Shown piece by piece: positions 33,101-44,873 of a stretch of DNA of 64,000 bases (the first letter of the stretch is position 1; the number at the start of each line of letters is the position of its first letter). The notes beneath the pieces were generated by a model. It worked only from the letters and a program-made list of their open reading frames with translations, was not told where the DNA came from and searched no databases. Source of the DNA: Heliocidaris tuberculata (taxonomy: Eukaryota > Echinodermata > Echinoidea > Camarodonta > Echinometridae). The stretch is from positions 20,389,917 through 20,453,916 of the forward strand of contig CM046832.1 of NCBI GenBank assembly GCA_025618425.1, given 5' to 3'. The position numbers and the translations under genes are program-made.

Positions 33101-34880
33101 ATTACTAAGATAAGCGGAAAGAGTATAACAGAATATGATATTGGGTCTGTGGAGAAACTTAGAACAGAGGGATGGGCCAAATTAGCTGAACCAGAGCCAA
33201 GTGGAGAAACACTCTATCTTTGTTCATTTACCCCTAAATTCAGAGTTATCCAGAGATGTGCGCTTTGTATGTATTTAAATGTAAATTTGCCATCATGGAT
33301 TCAGATTTGCAGCGAATTTCATTTGCATGGAATTTGATAAAAATTTGCAAGTCAGAAAGACATAGGTATTGGACTTGGAGAGAGGAAAAAAAATAACTTA
33401 TTCTACACACATGATTATATGGGATGATTGTCTGCTTTTATTTTGATGAATTTCCAGTGTTATTTTCTTTTCTTCAAATATAGCAAGTTGTTCAAATTAT
33501 AATTATTATTAGTTCTACTCCTTCAGGATCTGCTACTATCTTCCCTTTCGTAGGATTACATTGAATAATGCTCTTGTTCAGTTTTCAGATTCATAGTATG
33601 TTGAAACCAAGCCAACATGCAGCAATGTATCTGTGTGCAGGTCATCAGATAATTGTGCTTCAAAAAAGTGGAGGATTATATACATCCTATAATTTTATGG
33701 ATTTTTTTGATCCTTCAGCATGTACAAGTTGAAAAAGGTTTTCTGAATCGTTCCGCTATTCCCTGAAAGAATCTCGCAGTCCATGATAAAGGTATGTGCC
33801 CTCGGTAGCTATAAAGCACACCGTTTTACCAGTTTAGTCATTTTCAGTACTAAAAGGTACATAAAGGGGCCAGTCAACACAAATCGCTTCCTTTGGAAGT
33901 ACATATGCTACCTATAATCGTGCAAAGGCTAAGTCTAAAACAAATATTGAGGTGCCTACATACCCGTTTCTTGTCAGAGAATGTCCTGCTATAATCAATA
34001 ATGTTAGCATGATATTGATCTATTTCACATCTGCTTATGGGACAAATTCTTTGCATTCAACTTGAAAGAGGATGTATTTTTCCATCATGTGTCTTTAATA
34101 ATAATCTCTCCTTTTTTCCCCAAATCATAAGAATGACTGTCTTGGCAGCAAGTTTTTAAGAAGAGACACTGGAAATGTTATCATTACTGCCATGACTTAA
34201 CTGTATTCTATTTAATAAATATTGGACACAAGCTGGCTCATGCAGTATATATCCAATGTTTAAACATTCACATAAAACCTGTTTGAAATTCATGATTATT
34301 TATTTGAATAGAAGATTGGGTGGAGCAGTGCATCCATTTCTTCCAGTTACCCAACTTAAATTACCATTCTGTATTTTATTACCATGAAGTAAATGTATGT
34401 TTCTAATATATTAGAATTGTAGGCAGAGTTTTTTGTCATATCTTACCGGGGATGATTATTTGGATATGCTCGTGCGTGGCATATGTCTCAAGTTCCATTC
34501 AGACTGTGAGGTAAAGAGCAATGGCTTATGAATAGGAATGCAGTTCATATTTATTTGATTCATAGGATTGAGGCATGTGAATGGTATAATCAAATGTATT
34601 GTTTTTCTAATCTACACAGCAATATCTATCCATCAGTCAGCAGGGGAAATTTTCCTTTCAAGCTTTATCTGAAATTGAAATCTTGTCTTGTATTTCCCAC
34701 AACCTCGGTTTTCATCCTGTAGCTGCAGTGCTAGTTGATGTCTGTAACTTTTTAAGTCTATTTGTGTATTTGTAAAATCAATAGCATTTTGATTTGTGTG
34801 AGGATTATTACAGTTGTACAGATGTGTTATATGGCCCTTGATTAAGCCAGACTACTTGTAATAAAAATGATTTGGGGAAA
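30118..34880 (+). other. SIN3 3' UTR and downstream intergenic DNA
   Basis: No convincing coding sequence. Possible polyadenylation signals AATAAA are at 34214-34219 and 34860-34865; earlier ones may exist. It includes a tRNA-derived SINE at 31620-31905 and poly-T and poly-G runs. The true 3' end cannot be fixed from sequence alone. Confidence 0.5.
31620..31905 (-). repeat. tRNA-derived SINE, minus orientation
   Basis: Read on the minus strand, it carries a match to the RNA polymerase III B box (GGTTCAAATCC, plus 31830-31840) preceded by an A-box-like TAGTGGTATAGAGTGG (plus 31873-31888). The opposite end is TATATAGCGC next to an (AAT) tail near 31630-31665. A truncated relative is at 39826-39935. 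Confidence 0.65.
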
Positions 34881-34962
34881 ACCAAAAGTGAGTGTCCTCA
34901 TTTGTCTTGACTTGGCTGTAGACTAGTAGGTTTTGGTTGTAGACATGATGTAATCATGTAGA

Positions 34963-35850
34963 GGTGAATAAACTTGTGCGCATGCATATACTCCCTTGGC
35001 AAGATCCCAATCACTAACTTGTATAACTGGTAAGGATTAAAGATAGCTGTGATAACAGTGTCATTGTCAATGAGGAGGGAGGAACATAAAATTCCCCGTT
35101 TTTCTTTTGGGAATCCCATCAACTGCCTTTCTCTCTCTCTCTCTCTCCCCCTTCCTCTCTCTTCTCTCTCTCTCCCCCTCCCTCTTCCTCTTTTTCTACA
35201 TACATGTATCTCCATCTCTCTATCTTCCTCTCCTTCCTTTCTTCTCTTGATTTCTCTCACTGTCTCTCTCTACCTCTTCTCTATATTTCAAGTAAAGTAT
35301 TCATAATAAAAATGAAATAATCGAGGATGTCCATCTTGCTCAAATGAATAACAAAATAGGCAAGACATTATAATCAATCACATTTCTTGTCATCTACATT
35401 GAAAAATGTCACCCACTGGAAAGTTCAGGATATCTCTAGACACAAAAATTACATGAAAAGTGGCAGTCAAATCAGCAGATTTATAAGATTAAAAGAATGA
35501 AAGGAAGTTACATCTAACTGCCTAACCAACCGATTCCTGACCGACAAAATCTTGGCCATTTGAGGTACATGTAATGTAATTTTTTTGGTCATTCTATAGT
35601 CAGTTTGGTGTTGGCCTTGTCATTGTGACCAAGGTACCACAGGGAGCATTCTATACAATTGATCACATTGGAAAAGAAAAATATCAAATCAAGATTTCGA
35701 ATTCATATCATTCTAGAGTATTTAATTTCAGTCAAAATTTAAAGGCAAAAAAATCTAATGAAATGATATGTTGCAAAAATCAAAATGTAGAACCCTTTGA
35801 TGACTTTATGCAAGCTACTAAGATATTCATCTACTGCTATAACAATTATT
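34963..35850. repeat. CT-rich dispersed repeat, uninterrupted copy
   Basis: Landmarks in order: GGTGAATAAACTT, AAGATCCCAATCACTAACTT, GTGATAACAGTGTCA, GGGAATCCCATCA, a CT-rich tract (35128-35290), AAAGTATTCA, AATGAATAACAAAA, GATCACATTGGAAAAG. The same order occurs at 36738-36815 plus 44717-47260, where the foldback and an expanded minisatellite intervene. Confidence 0.7.
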
Positions 35851-36539
35851 AAATTATTCAATCAATGACATGAAGTATTAATAGCAAAAAGATGAATGAC
35901 ATTTGTTTTTGAAAGAAGATTTATATAGAAAGTACAAATTGGGTAATTGTTTTTGAAGCTGATTTTTCTGCTTTCCTTAATTTTGCATTTCTTGGGAAAA
36001 AAAATTGAAACAAACCAAAAACAATAGAATTTACATGGGAAATTCACAATCAAAACAATGAATTGCAAAAGAATGGATTTGATTTTGAAAATATGTCAAT
36101 GCAATATTATTGACTATGCTTATTCAAGACTTTTTCAAAAAGATTGACCTCCATACTCCATTTTTAAAATGAATTCCCAGTAGACTGACAGCTCACAAGA
36201 CCGACAATGTCGGTCTAGTGAACCCTCAGGAAAGTTGACAGAAGGCCCGCCAGACTGACAATGTTGGTCTCATGGGCTGTAGCTGAAGTGTTGATAAAAT
36301 ATGTAATAGCAGGCATCTACATGTAATTTGCACAAATAATAACACAATAATAAAAATTCACTTATTTCAATGAAAAAATTATGCAGTGGTCATCAGCTTT
36401 ACATGTGTGTGAATTTTAATGCAAAATGTTGCATCAATCGGACATTCCATGGTCAAGTTCTTTAAGGGGTCAAATGCCCCCCCCCCCCGTAAAAACAAGC
36501 TCTCAAAAAGGCCAGCTGAATAAAAAAAAATATAACTTG

Positions 36540-36730
36540 CTAGGGCGGATCCAGATCCAGGGGGGGGGGCGGGGTGAGTCGGCCACCTCCCCCCCCCCCC
36601 CCCTCCCCTTTTGAAACCCAACTGGCATACCTTAAGCACACTATTTAAAAAAAATTGCCTCCTTAATTGTGTACTTTTCTGGGTCCGGGTCCCCTCTTTT
36701 ACAAAATCCAGGATCCGCCCATGACTAGGG
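36540..36730. repeat. Short inverted-repeat element with GGCGGATCC ends
   Basis: The left end CTAGGGCGGATCCAGATCC and right end GGATCCGCCCATGACTAGGG are inverted relative to each other, with G and C runs inside. About 190 bp, non-coding. Confidence 0.5.
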
Positions 36731-38019
36731 CCTGAACGGTGAATAAACTTGGGCAAACATACATAGACTCCCTCACAAGATCCTAATCACCAACTTATAA
36801 ATCTTTTGAACAAACTATAAGTCCAGGAGATAGGAGGCTTTTATCAGAATTTTAGCTGGGGAAGGTTTGAAAAGCTTATCCAGGGTAAAATTTTGTGCTA
36901 ATTCCAAAAATGTCAGTCTTATTGACCCTACTCACGATTGGTCATTTTGACCACTTTTTGACCAAAAAATGACCATTTTGGTCAGTTCTGATCAGGGGTA
37001 ATTATCCCAATCGTTATTATCAGCGAAGAAGGTTTGATAGGCCTATCCTATGTAAAAATGGGGTCTTATTGACCCCAATAATCATGGAGTGGTCATTTTG
37101 GCCACTTTTTGGGCAAAAATGACCATTTAAGTCATATTTTTGTCCAAAATCTGATACATAGTGTAATCAGAATCATTTGAAGAGTAGGTTATTACTTCCA
37201 AACTTAATGTAGAAATGTGCGCTGATCCCAAAACAATCAACTCATTGAATGTAGTTATACCATTTTGACCATTTAGGTCACTTTGGCAGCTTTGACCCTC
37301 ATTGACCATTTGCATGAGTTCTATTAGAAACTCGAAAAATATTGATCAGCAAGGCTTACATTGGGCTTCCCCACCAAAATATAAAGTTTCATGGGTAAGG
37401 TTTGAAAAGCTCATCCTATGTAAAATTTTGAGCTGATTCCAAAAATGGTAGTCTTATTGTCCTCACTCATGACATTCTGGTCATAATGGTCATTTTTTGG
37501 CCAAAACTGACCTATGATATCATTCCTTCTTTGTCTGAATCATCAAGTTTTTAATCTGAATCATTTGTAGGTGGGTTTTGACATCCAAATTCTTAATTAG
37601 ATATGATTCAGAATAATAAGTTAATTGGGTGTATTTAAATCGTCTTGACCATTTCGGTCATTTTGGCCACTAAGTTAACCCACATTGACCATTTACATAA
37701 TTTCTACTAGAAACTCGAAAATAATGAGCTGTACGGTTTCCATTTGGCTTCCTTATCCTAATAAGAATGTTGATGTGGAAGGTTTGAAAAGCTCATCCTA
37801 TGTAACATCTAGCGCTAATTCCAAAAATGTTAGTCTTGTTGACCTCACTCATGACATTCTGGCCATAATGGTCAAATTTGTCCAAAAAGTGACCAATAAT
37901 ATCATTCCTTCTTTGTCTGAATCGTGATCAAATTTTTAATTTTAATAATTTGTAGGTGGGTTTTGGCAGCCAAATTCTTAATTGAATATGTGTGATAATT
38001 TCAGAACAATTTACTAATT

Positions 38020-38647
38020 CGTCCCTGTTTTCACGAAGTGACGGTAATGGGGAAAAACGCACATTTTTTCAATTTTGAGTTTTTTGCATTTTTGGACATC
38101 ATTCACTAACATCTTGAATCTCACAAAGTTTCAGATCATAATTATGTAACTATGGAGATAACGTAAACAATAAAAGGATTTTCTGTTTTCACGAAGTGAC
38201 GGCTTACAACCGTCCCCTATTTTTTACGTGTGCGGCTGAGATCCGTCACTTCGTGAAAACAAAAAAGAGCGAGTCCTTGAATTGACTTTGTGTCTTCACG
38301 AAATGACGGTTAAAAGCACGGTGATCAAGTCCCATAATGTTTTACACGCGCGCGGCTGAGATCCGTCACTTCATGAAAATCCGTCACTACGCGTCCTTGG
38401 AATTTTGTGTTTTCACGAAATGACGGTTATGTTTACAGCTCATTTTCCCCCCCAATATAAACAAATAGGCAAATGATTAAACATTGAACTAAACACTAAA
38501 ATATGATCTATCCCAGGATATAAAATTTATTCACCCTTCATACATTAAAGAGGTTGAGATTATGTTTTAAAACTTTGAAAGCGATTTATTCAAAACTAAT
38601 TTTCTTTTAGTTGCGCGCTCATTCGTCACTTCGTGAAAACAGTAACG
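38020..38647. mobile_element. Transposon with CACGAAGTGACG ends inserted in the left arm
   Basis: AATT flanks both sides (38016-38019, 38648-38651). Ends pair: CTGTTTTCACGAAGTGACG and CGTCACTTCGTGAAAACAG. Seven direct or inverted variants of TTCACGAARTGACGG lie in 628 bp. Other tandem units have an intact TTAATTGG at this spot, showing the empty site. Confidence 0.75.
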
Positions 38648-39825
38648 AATTGGGTGCATTTAAATAGTTTTGACCATATCGCTCATTTTGACCCTTTGAC
38701 CCACATTGACCATTTGCATAATCTCTATTAGAAACTGGAAAATAGTGAGTTTCCATTAGGCTTTCATATTCAAATAAGAATGTTGATGGGGAAGTTTTGA
38801 AAAGCTCATCCTACGTAAAATTTAGCGCTGATTCCAAAAATATTAGTCTTATTGACCTAACTCATGACGTTCTGGTCATAATGGTCACTTTTCGGCATTA
38901 AAATGACCAATGGTATGATCATTCCTTCTTTGTCTGAATCTTGATCAAATTTTTAAACTGAATCATTTGTCGGTTTGTTTTGGCATCCAAATTCAAGTTT
39001 GATATGTATGATGATTTCAGATTAATTCATTAATTTCGTGTATTCAAATAGTTTTAACCATATCAGTCATTTTGACCACTTTGACCCACATTGACCATTT
39101 GCATGATTTATATTATACAAACTCAAACATAGTGAGTTCACGGTTTCCATTGGGCTTTTGAAGGTTTGAAAAACTCATCCTATGTAAAATTTAGCGTTGA
39201 TTCATAACATGTTAGTCTTATTGACCTCACTCATGACATTCTGGTCGCAATGGTCACTTTTTTGTCAAAAAATGACCAACGATATCATTCCTTCTTTGTC
39301 TGAATTGTGATCAAATTTTTAATCTGAATCATTTGTAGGTGGGTTTTGGCATCCAAGTTCTTAATTAGATATGTATGATGATTCCAGAACAGTCTATCAA
39401 TTAGATATATCTTAACCATTTTGACCATTTCGGTCTTTTTGGCCACTTTGACCCACATTGATCGTTTGCATAATTTCTGTTAGAAATTTGAAAATAGTGA
39501 GCTGCTCGGTTCCATTGGCTTTCTTATCCAAATAAGAATTTTGACAGGGAAGGCTTGAACAGCTCATTCTATGTACAATTTAGCGCTGATTCCAGAAATG
39601 CTAGTCTAATTGATCTCACTCATGACATTCTGGTCATAATGGTCACTTTTTGGCCAAGAAAGGTCCAACTATATCATTCCTTCTGAAAGCAGATATGTTT
39701 TCCAATCTGAATCATTTGTCGGTGGGTTTCTGCCGCCAAATTCTGATTAGATATGTGTGTGATGATTCCAGAACACATGTTTTTAAATTATTTTGACCAT
39801 TCGGTCATTTTGGCAAATTCCTCCA

Positions 39826-39935
39826 CTTTAATAATAATAATAATAATATTGAATATTTATATAGCACTCATATCCACCATGAATGGTGCTCAAGGTGCTC
39901 CAATATTACCCCGGCTCTAGAGCTAGGCTAACGAT
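39826..39935. repeat. Truncated SINE-like insertion with (AAT) tail in left arm
   Basis: (AAT)n, then TTTATATAGCACTCATATCC and GCTCCAATATTACCCCGG, parallel to the sequence at 31630-31710. It accounts for the longer unit spacing here. Confidence 0.6.
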
Positions 39936-41784
39936 TTACCCACGTTGACCATAATTTTGTAAAATTTCTATTAGTAACTCGGAATTAGTGAGCAGCAATG
40001 TTGGGCTTCCTTACCAAATAAGAATTTTGATGGGAAGTGTTTGAAAAGCTCATCCTATGTAAATTTTGCACTGATTCCACAAATGTTAGTCTTATTGACC
40101 TCACTTATGACAACATTATTGTCATAATGGTCACCTTTTGGCCAGAAAACGATATCATTCCATCTTTGTCTAAAATCAGATCAAATTTTTGATCTGAATC
40201 ATTTTTATTTGTTTTTTGGCCTGCATCAAATTTTGATTGAAAATATGATCATTCCAGAACAATCTATTAATTGGATGTATTTAAATCATTTCGACATTTT
40301 GGTCATTATGGCCACTTTGACCGAAATTGACCATTTGCATAATTTCTATTAGAACTGTAGATGTATGTATACTACACGTTGCCGAACATTAACTTGATTT
40401 ACGTCAGAAAATTTTCGATGCTTGCCCAATAGACATTATGCAAAATATATAAAAGTGGTCATTTTTGGCTAAAGGTGATCTAAATGATCACGGTGTAGAG
40501 AGTATGAATGACAAGGCCATATTTTCTAGAATTTTCAAAAATTGCCATTTTGGTCAAAATAGCCTTTATAGCTGAACTTGACGAAATGCGTTCAATAAGA
40601 CTGAATTTCCTCGAATCAACATACATTTTCATAAAGAAGTTAGGTGTCAAACCCTATGCTCGTATGATACTTATAAGAATTTTGACCTGATTTTGGACAA
40701 ATAATGATCTATATTAATGGTCACTTGAGGCCTTAAAGCGGTCAAAATGACTACATTGTCGCTAATGGGGTCATGAAAAACACCTTTACTACAATCAAGG
40801 CACATTTTTAACGAGAAATATGTACGTAAAATCCTCGTTACCCACCCTTCAAACAATTTTCTTCATTTTTTTTTCATCTGATTTCGGCACCAACCCCCCT
40901 TCCCCCCCCCCCCCCCCCGAAAAAAAAAGAAAAAGAAAAGAAAAAAAATGACTCAATTGGCTTTTTTTTTGCCCAAAAGTAACCATGACTGGAATGTCAT
41001 GAGTGAGGTCAACAAGACTAACATTATATCAATCGGTTTGAAATTTTATGTAGGAAAAGCTTTCCAAACCTTCCCCACCAATGTTCTGATAAGGCCTAAA
41101 AATCCAACGCAAACCTTAACGCTCACTTAAATTCATGTTTGTTTTGGAAATCAATAAATCATGTTCACTTTGGGTCAAAGTGACCAAAATCATAGAAGTC
41201 CGAAATGGTCAAAACAGTTTAAAGGCATCCGATCAATTGATTCTTCTGGACCTATAAAATATTTTCCCAAAGAATTTGAGTGTCTTAACCCCTCCTTTAA
41301 ATTATTCTGAAATTTCTGATTAAAAATTTGTCCTGATTTCGGACAAAAAGCATGAAAAGGGAATGATATTGTTGGTAATTTTTTGGCCAGATGACCAGAA
41401 TGTCATGAGTGAGGTCAATAAGACCAGCATATTTTGAATCAGCACTAAATTTAACATAGGATGAACTTTTCAAACCTTCCCCGTCAAATTCTTATTTGGA
41501 TATGAAAGCCTAATGGAAACTCTGCTGCTCACTATTTCGAGTTTCTAAATTGTGCAAATGGTCAATGTGGGTCAAAGGGTCAAAATGAGCGATATGGTAA
41601 AAACTATTCAAATAAACCTAATTAATAAATTGTTCTGAAATTATTACACATATCTAATAAAGAATTTGGATGCCAAAACCCACCTAAAAATGATTCAGAT
41701 TAAACATTTGATCATATTTCAGACAAAGAAGGAATAAAATCGTTGGTCATTTTTTTTTTGGTCAAAAAGTGACCATTATGTCCA

Positions 41785-41921
41785 GGGGAGCGTTTCATCA
41801 AGCGTTTTGTCAGTGATTTTTATCCGACAACTGTTATAAGGTACTGAAATCCTTGCATCTGATTGGCTGAGAGCAAATTTGTCGGATAAAATAACTGACA
41901 AGTCCTTTCATGAAACGCCCC
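41785..41921. mobile_element. 137-bp MITE with GCGTTTCAT ends in the right arm
   Basis: The left end GGGGAGCGTTTCATCAAGCG pairs with the right end TTTCATGAAACGCCCC; TATCCGACAA and TTGTCGGATA pair inward. CCA repeats on both sides (41782-41784 and 41922-41924); with CAG as the duplication the limits move by one base. Confidence 0.7.
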
Positions 41922-41943
41922 CCAGAATGTCATGAGTGAGGTC

Positions 41944-42480
41944 AATCAGCCCGAGTTTCCAAAATAGCCCGCTAATTCTGATCCGGGAAACTAACCCGAT
42001 CAGAACTAGCTCGAGCTAGTTTATGAGGACGCAATTAGCTGGCTATTTCGTGGGTTTCTAGCTCGAGCTAGAAGCCTAAAGGTGCGTCCCCATCAGCCCG
42101 AGTTTGCTCAAGCTCGAGATTCTAGCCCGATCAGCGCTTCTCGAGAAAAAAGTCCGAGTTTGAAAAACCCCGTCTCCATCAGCCCGAGTCGAGCGATTCC
42201 CGCTCGTTCTTGGAATAAACTCGAGCTTCAGAGCATGCGCACTTCGAAGATGGAAAATTGTAAAAAAAATAGATAGGATAAATGAAGAGAAAAGAGCAAA
42301 GAAATACATAAGGAAAAGATAAAAAGATAGAAGGAAAAACAAAGAAATACATAAGAATAGAAATAAGAATAGATAATTGGGAAAACAAAGAAATACATAA
42401 GGAGAAAAAAGAAAGAAGGAAAAACAAAGTAATACATAAGAAACAAAGAAATACATAAGGAAACAAAATAGAAACAATTT
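41944..42480. mobile_element. GCCCGAGTTT transposon, copy A, with A-rich internal array
   Basis: It starts CAGCCCGAGTTTCCAAAATA and contains GAACTAGCTCGAGCTAGTT and CTAGCTCGAGCTAGAAGCC, then a second start CCATCAGCCCGAGTTTGCTC, then an A-rich minisatellite (about 42275-42475). The right end seems deleted. Related to copy B at 43138-44440. Confidence 0.6.
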
Positions 42481-43137
42481 ACGAGTTTCTAATCATGCAA
42501 ATGGTCAATGTGGGTTAAAGTGGCCAAAATGACCGAAATGGTCAAAACGATTTAAATACCCCCAATTAATAAATTGTTCTGAATCCTCACACATATCTAA
42601 TTAAGAATTTGAATGCCAAAACCCACCTACAAAATTAATGATTCAGATTAAAAATTTGATCACAATTCAGACAAATAAGGAATGATAACATTGGTGAGTT
42701 TTAGCCCAAAAGTGACCATTATGACCAGAATGTTATGAGTGAGGTCAATAAGACTACCATTTTTGGAATCAGCTCAAAATTTTATATAGGATGAGCTTTT
42801 CAAACCTTCCCCATCAAACTTCCTATTTTGGTGGGGAATCCCAATGTAAACCTTGATGATCAATATTTTTCGAGTTTCTAATAGAAATCATGCAAATGGT
42901 CAATGAGGGTCATAACGGCCAAAATGACCTAAATGGTCAAAATGGTATTACTGCATTCAATGAGTTGATTGTTTTGGGATCAGCGCACATTTCTACATTA
43001 CATGTGGAAGTATATAACCTACTCTTCAAATGATTTTGATTACACTATGTATCAGATTTTGGACAAAAATATGAATTAAATGGTCATTTTTGGCCAAAAA
43101 GTGGCCAAAATTACCACTCCATTGTTATTGGGATCAA

Positions 43138-44440
43138 GAGGTGGGTCTCCATCAGCCCAAGTTTGCTCAAGCTCGAGATTCTAGCCCGATCAGCGCTTCT
43201 CGAGAAAAAAGTCTGAGTTTGAAAAACCCCGTCTTCATCAGCCCGAGTCAAGCGATTCCCGCTCGTTCTTGGAATAAACTCGAGCTTCAGAGCATGCGCA
43301 CTTCGAAGATGGAATTTAAAAAAATATATATATAGGATAAATGAAGAGAAAAGAGCAAAGAAATACATCAGGAAAAGATGAAAAGAGAGAAGGAAAAACA
43401 AAGAAATACATAAGAATAGATAATGGGGAAAATAAAGAAATATATAAGGAGAAAAAGGAGAGAAGGAAAAACAAAGTAATACATAAAAAACAAAGAAATG
43501 CAAAAGAAAAAAAATGAAATAGAAAAACAAAGAAATATATAAGGAAATATGAAGAAAACTGGATAGAAAGAGGAACAAAGAAATACATAAGAATAGAAAG
43601 AAGAATAAATAATGGGGAAAACAAAGAAATATATAAGGAGAAAAAAGAGAGAAGGAAAAAGATAGAATAGAAAGAAAAATAAAGAAATACATAAGGAAAT
43701 ATAAAGAGAAGAGGACAGAAAGAACAAAGAAATACATAAACAAAGAAAAGAGGAAAGCAAGATCGAAGAACAGAAAAAGGGAAAAACAAAGAAATACATA
43801 AGGAAAAGACAAATAGAGAGAAGAAAAACAAGAAATATATAAAAAAAAATAGGATAGCAAGAAGAACAAAGAAATACATAAGAAAAGAAAGAAGAATAAA
43901 GAATGGGGAAAACAAAGAAATACATAAGGAGAAAAAAGAAAGAAGGAAAAACAAAGAAATACATAAGGAAAAGGTGGAAAGAGAGAAGAAAATCAAGAAA
44001 TACATAAGGAAAATAACATTTCTAGGATTGGTGTCATGAATAAATTAACCCGAGTCAAAACCCGAGTGCGTCTTCACCTGCGAATTAGCGGGCTAATTCG
44101 CCAAATAGCGCGCTATTTCACCAAAAAACCCGAGTTGACTTAGGCTTCTAGCTCGAGCTAGAAACCCACGAAATAGCCAGCTAATTGCGTCTTCATTACA
44201 AACTAGCTCGAGCTAGTTCTGATCGGGTTAGTTTCCCGGATCAGAATTAGCGGGCTATTTTGGAAACTCGGGCTGATGAAGCGGGCCTTTAGGCTTCTAG
44301 CTCGAGCTAGAAACCCACAAAATAGCCAGCTAATTGCGTCTTCATTACAAACTAGCTCTAGCTAGTTCTGATCGGGTTAGTTTCCCGGATCAGAATTAGC
44401 GGGCTATTTTGGAAACCCGGGCTGATGAAGACGGGCCTAA
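43138..44440. mobile_element. GCCCGAGTTT transposon, copy B, with long A-rich minisatellite
   Basis: The left end TCTCCATCAGCCCAAGTTTG pairs with the right end CCGGGCTGATGAAGACGGG. Near the right end a block of about 135 bp occurs twice in tandem (44150-44285 and 44288-44440). Copy A carries the same sequences, so both belong to one family. Confidence 0.7.
43340..44012. repeat. A-rich minisatellite with AACAAAGAAATACATAAG core
   Basis: Irregular tandem units of AACAAAGAAATACATAAGGA with spacers such as AAAAGAGAGAAGG. The complement is open in several frames, giving long Phe/Leu/Ser-rich false ORFs, which I do not call as genes. Confidence 0.85.
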
Positions 44441-44823
44441 TAAGACCACTTTTTCTCGAACCAGGGCACATTTTTACATAGGATAGATCTATCAAACCTT
44501 CTTCGCTGATAATTACGATCGGGATAATTAGCCCTGATCAGAATTGACCAAAATGGTCATTTTTGGTCAAAAATTGGTCAAAATGACCAGATTGTCGTGA
44601 GTAGGGTCAATCAGACTGACATTTTTGGAATTAGCGCAAAATTTTACCCTGGATAAGCTTTTCAAACCTTCCCCAGCAAAAATTCTGATTATAGCCCCCT
44701 ATCTCCTGGACTATAAGACTGAAGATTACTGTGATATCAGTGTCAATATTATTACTGCGCAAATGAAGGGGAAGGAACATCAAAAATCCCCCATTATTTT
44801 TCTTCTGGGAATCCCATCAGCCA

Positions 44824-44825
<2 letters not shown>

Positions 44826-44873
<48 letters not shown>

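Larger units (their letters stand above)
36860..40345 (+). repeat. Left-arm tandem units rich in GACCA/TGGTCA
   Basis: The landmark GAAGGTTTGAAAAGCTCATC (or variants) is at about 36863, 37028, 37396, 37778, 38791, 39160, 39549 and 40033. Typical spacing is 368-389 bp; wider gaps hold insertions. Each unit also has TTGACCTCACTCATGACATT, ATCATTCCTTCTTTGTCTGA and GACCCACATTGACCATTTGC. Confidence 0.85.
36814..44716. mobile_element. Giant foldback element, about 7.9 kb, with diverged tandem units in both arms
   Basis: The left end (AGTCCAGGAGATAGG, AGCTGGGGAAGGTTTGAAAA) is the reverse complement of the right end (CAAACCTTCCCCAGC, CCTATCTCCTGGACT). Correspondence continues inward (TTGACCCTACTCACGATTGG with CGTGAGTAGGGTCAA; CGAAGAAGGTTTGATAG with ATCAAACCTTCTTCG). 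The left arm has units of about 370-390 bp to about 40345; the right arm has inverted units from about 40960. The middle (about 40350-40950) is mostly unique. No protein-coding gene is seen. Sea urchin TU elements are a known class of foldback transposon, but their repeat unit is different. Confidence 0.75.
40960..44716 (-). repeat. Right-arm units, inverted relative to the left arm
   Basis: The reverse-complement landmark (CTTTTCAAACCTTCCCC and variants) is at about 41055, 41461, 42791, 44490 and 44651. Fewer units remain because of insertions and apparent deletions. Confidence 0.8.

Noticed and set aside
42076..44005. Long minus-strand open frames rich in Phe, Leu, Ser and Tyr that resemble membrane proteins
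   Set aside because: They are the complement of the A-rich minisatellite AACAAAGAAATACATAAG; several frames are open at once, as expected of a repeat.
36860..44716. CRISPR-like array
   Set aside because: The units are long, diverged, inverted between arms, without regular spacers, and the DNA is eukaryotic.
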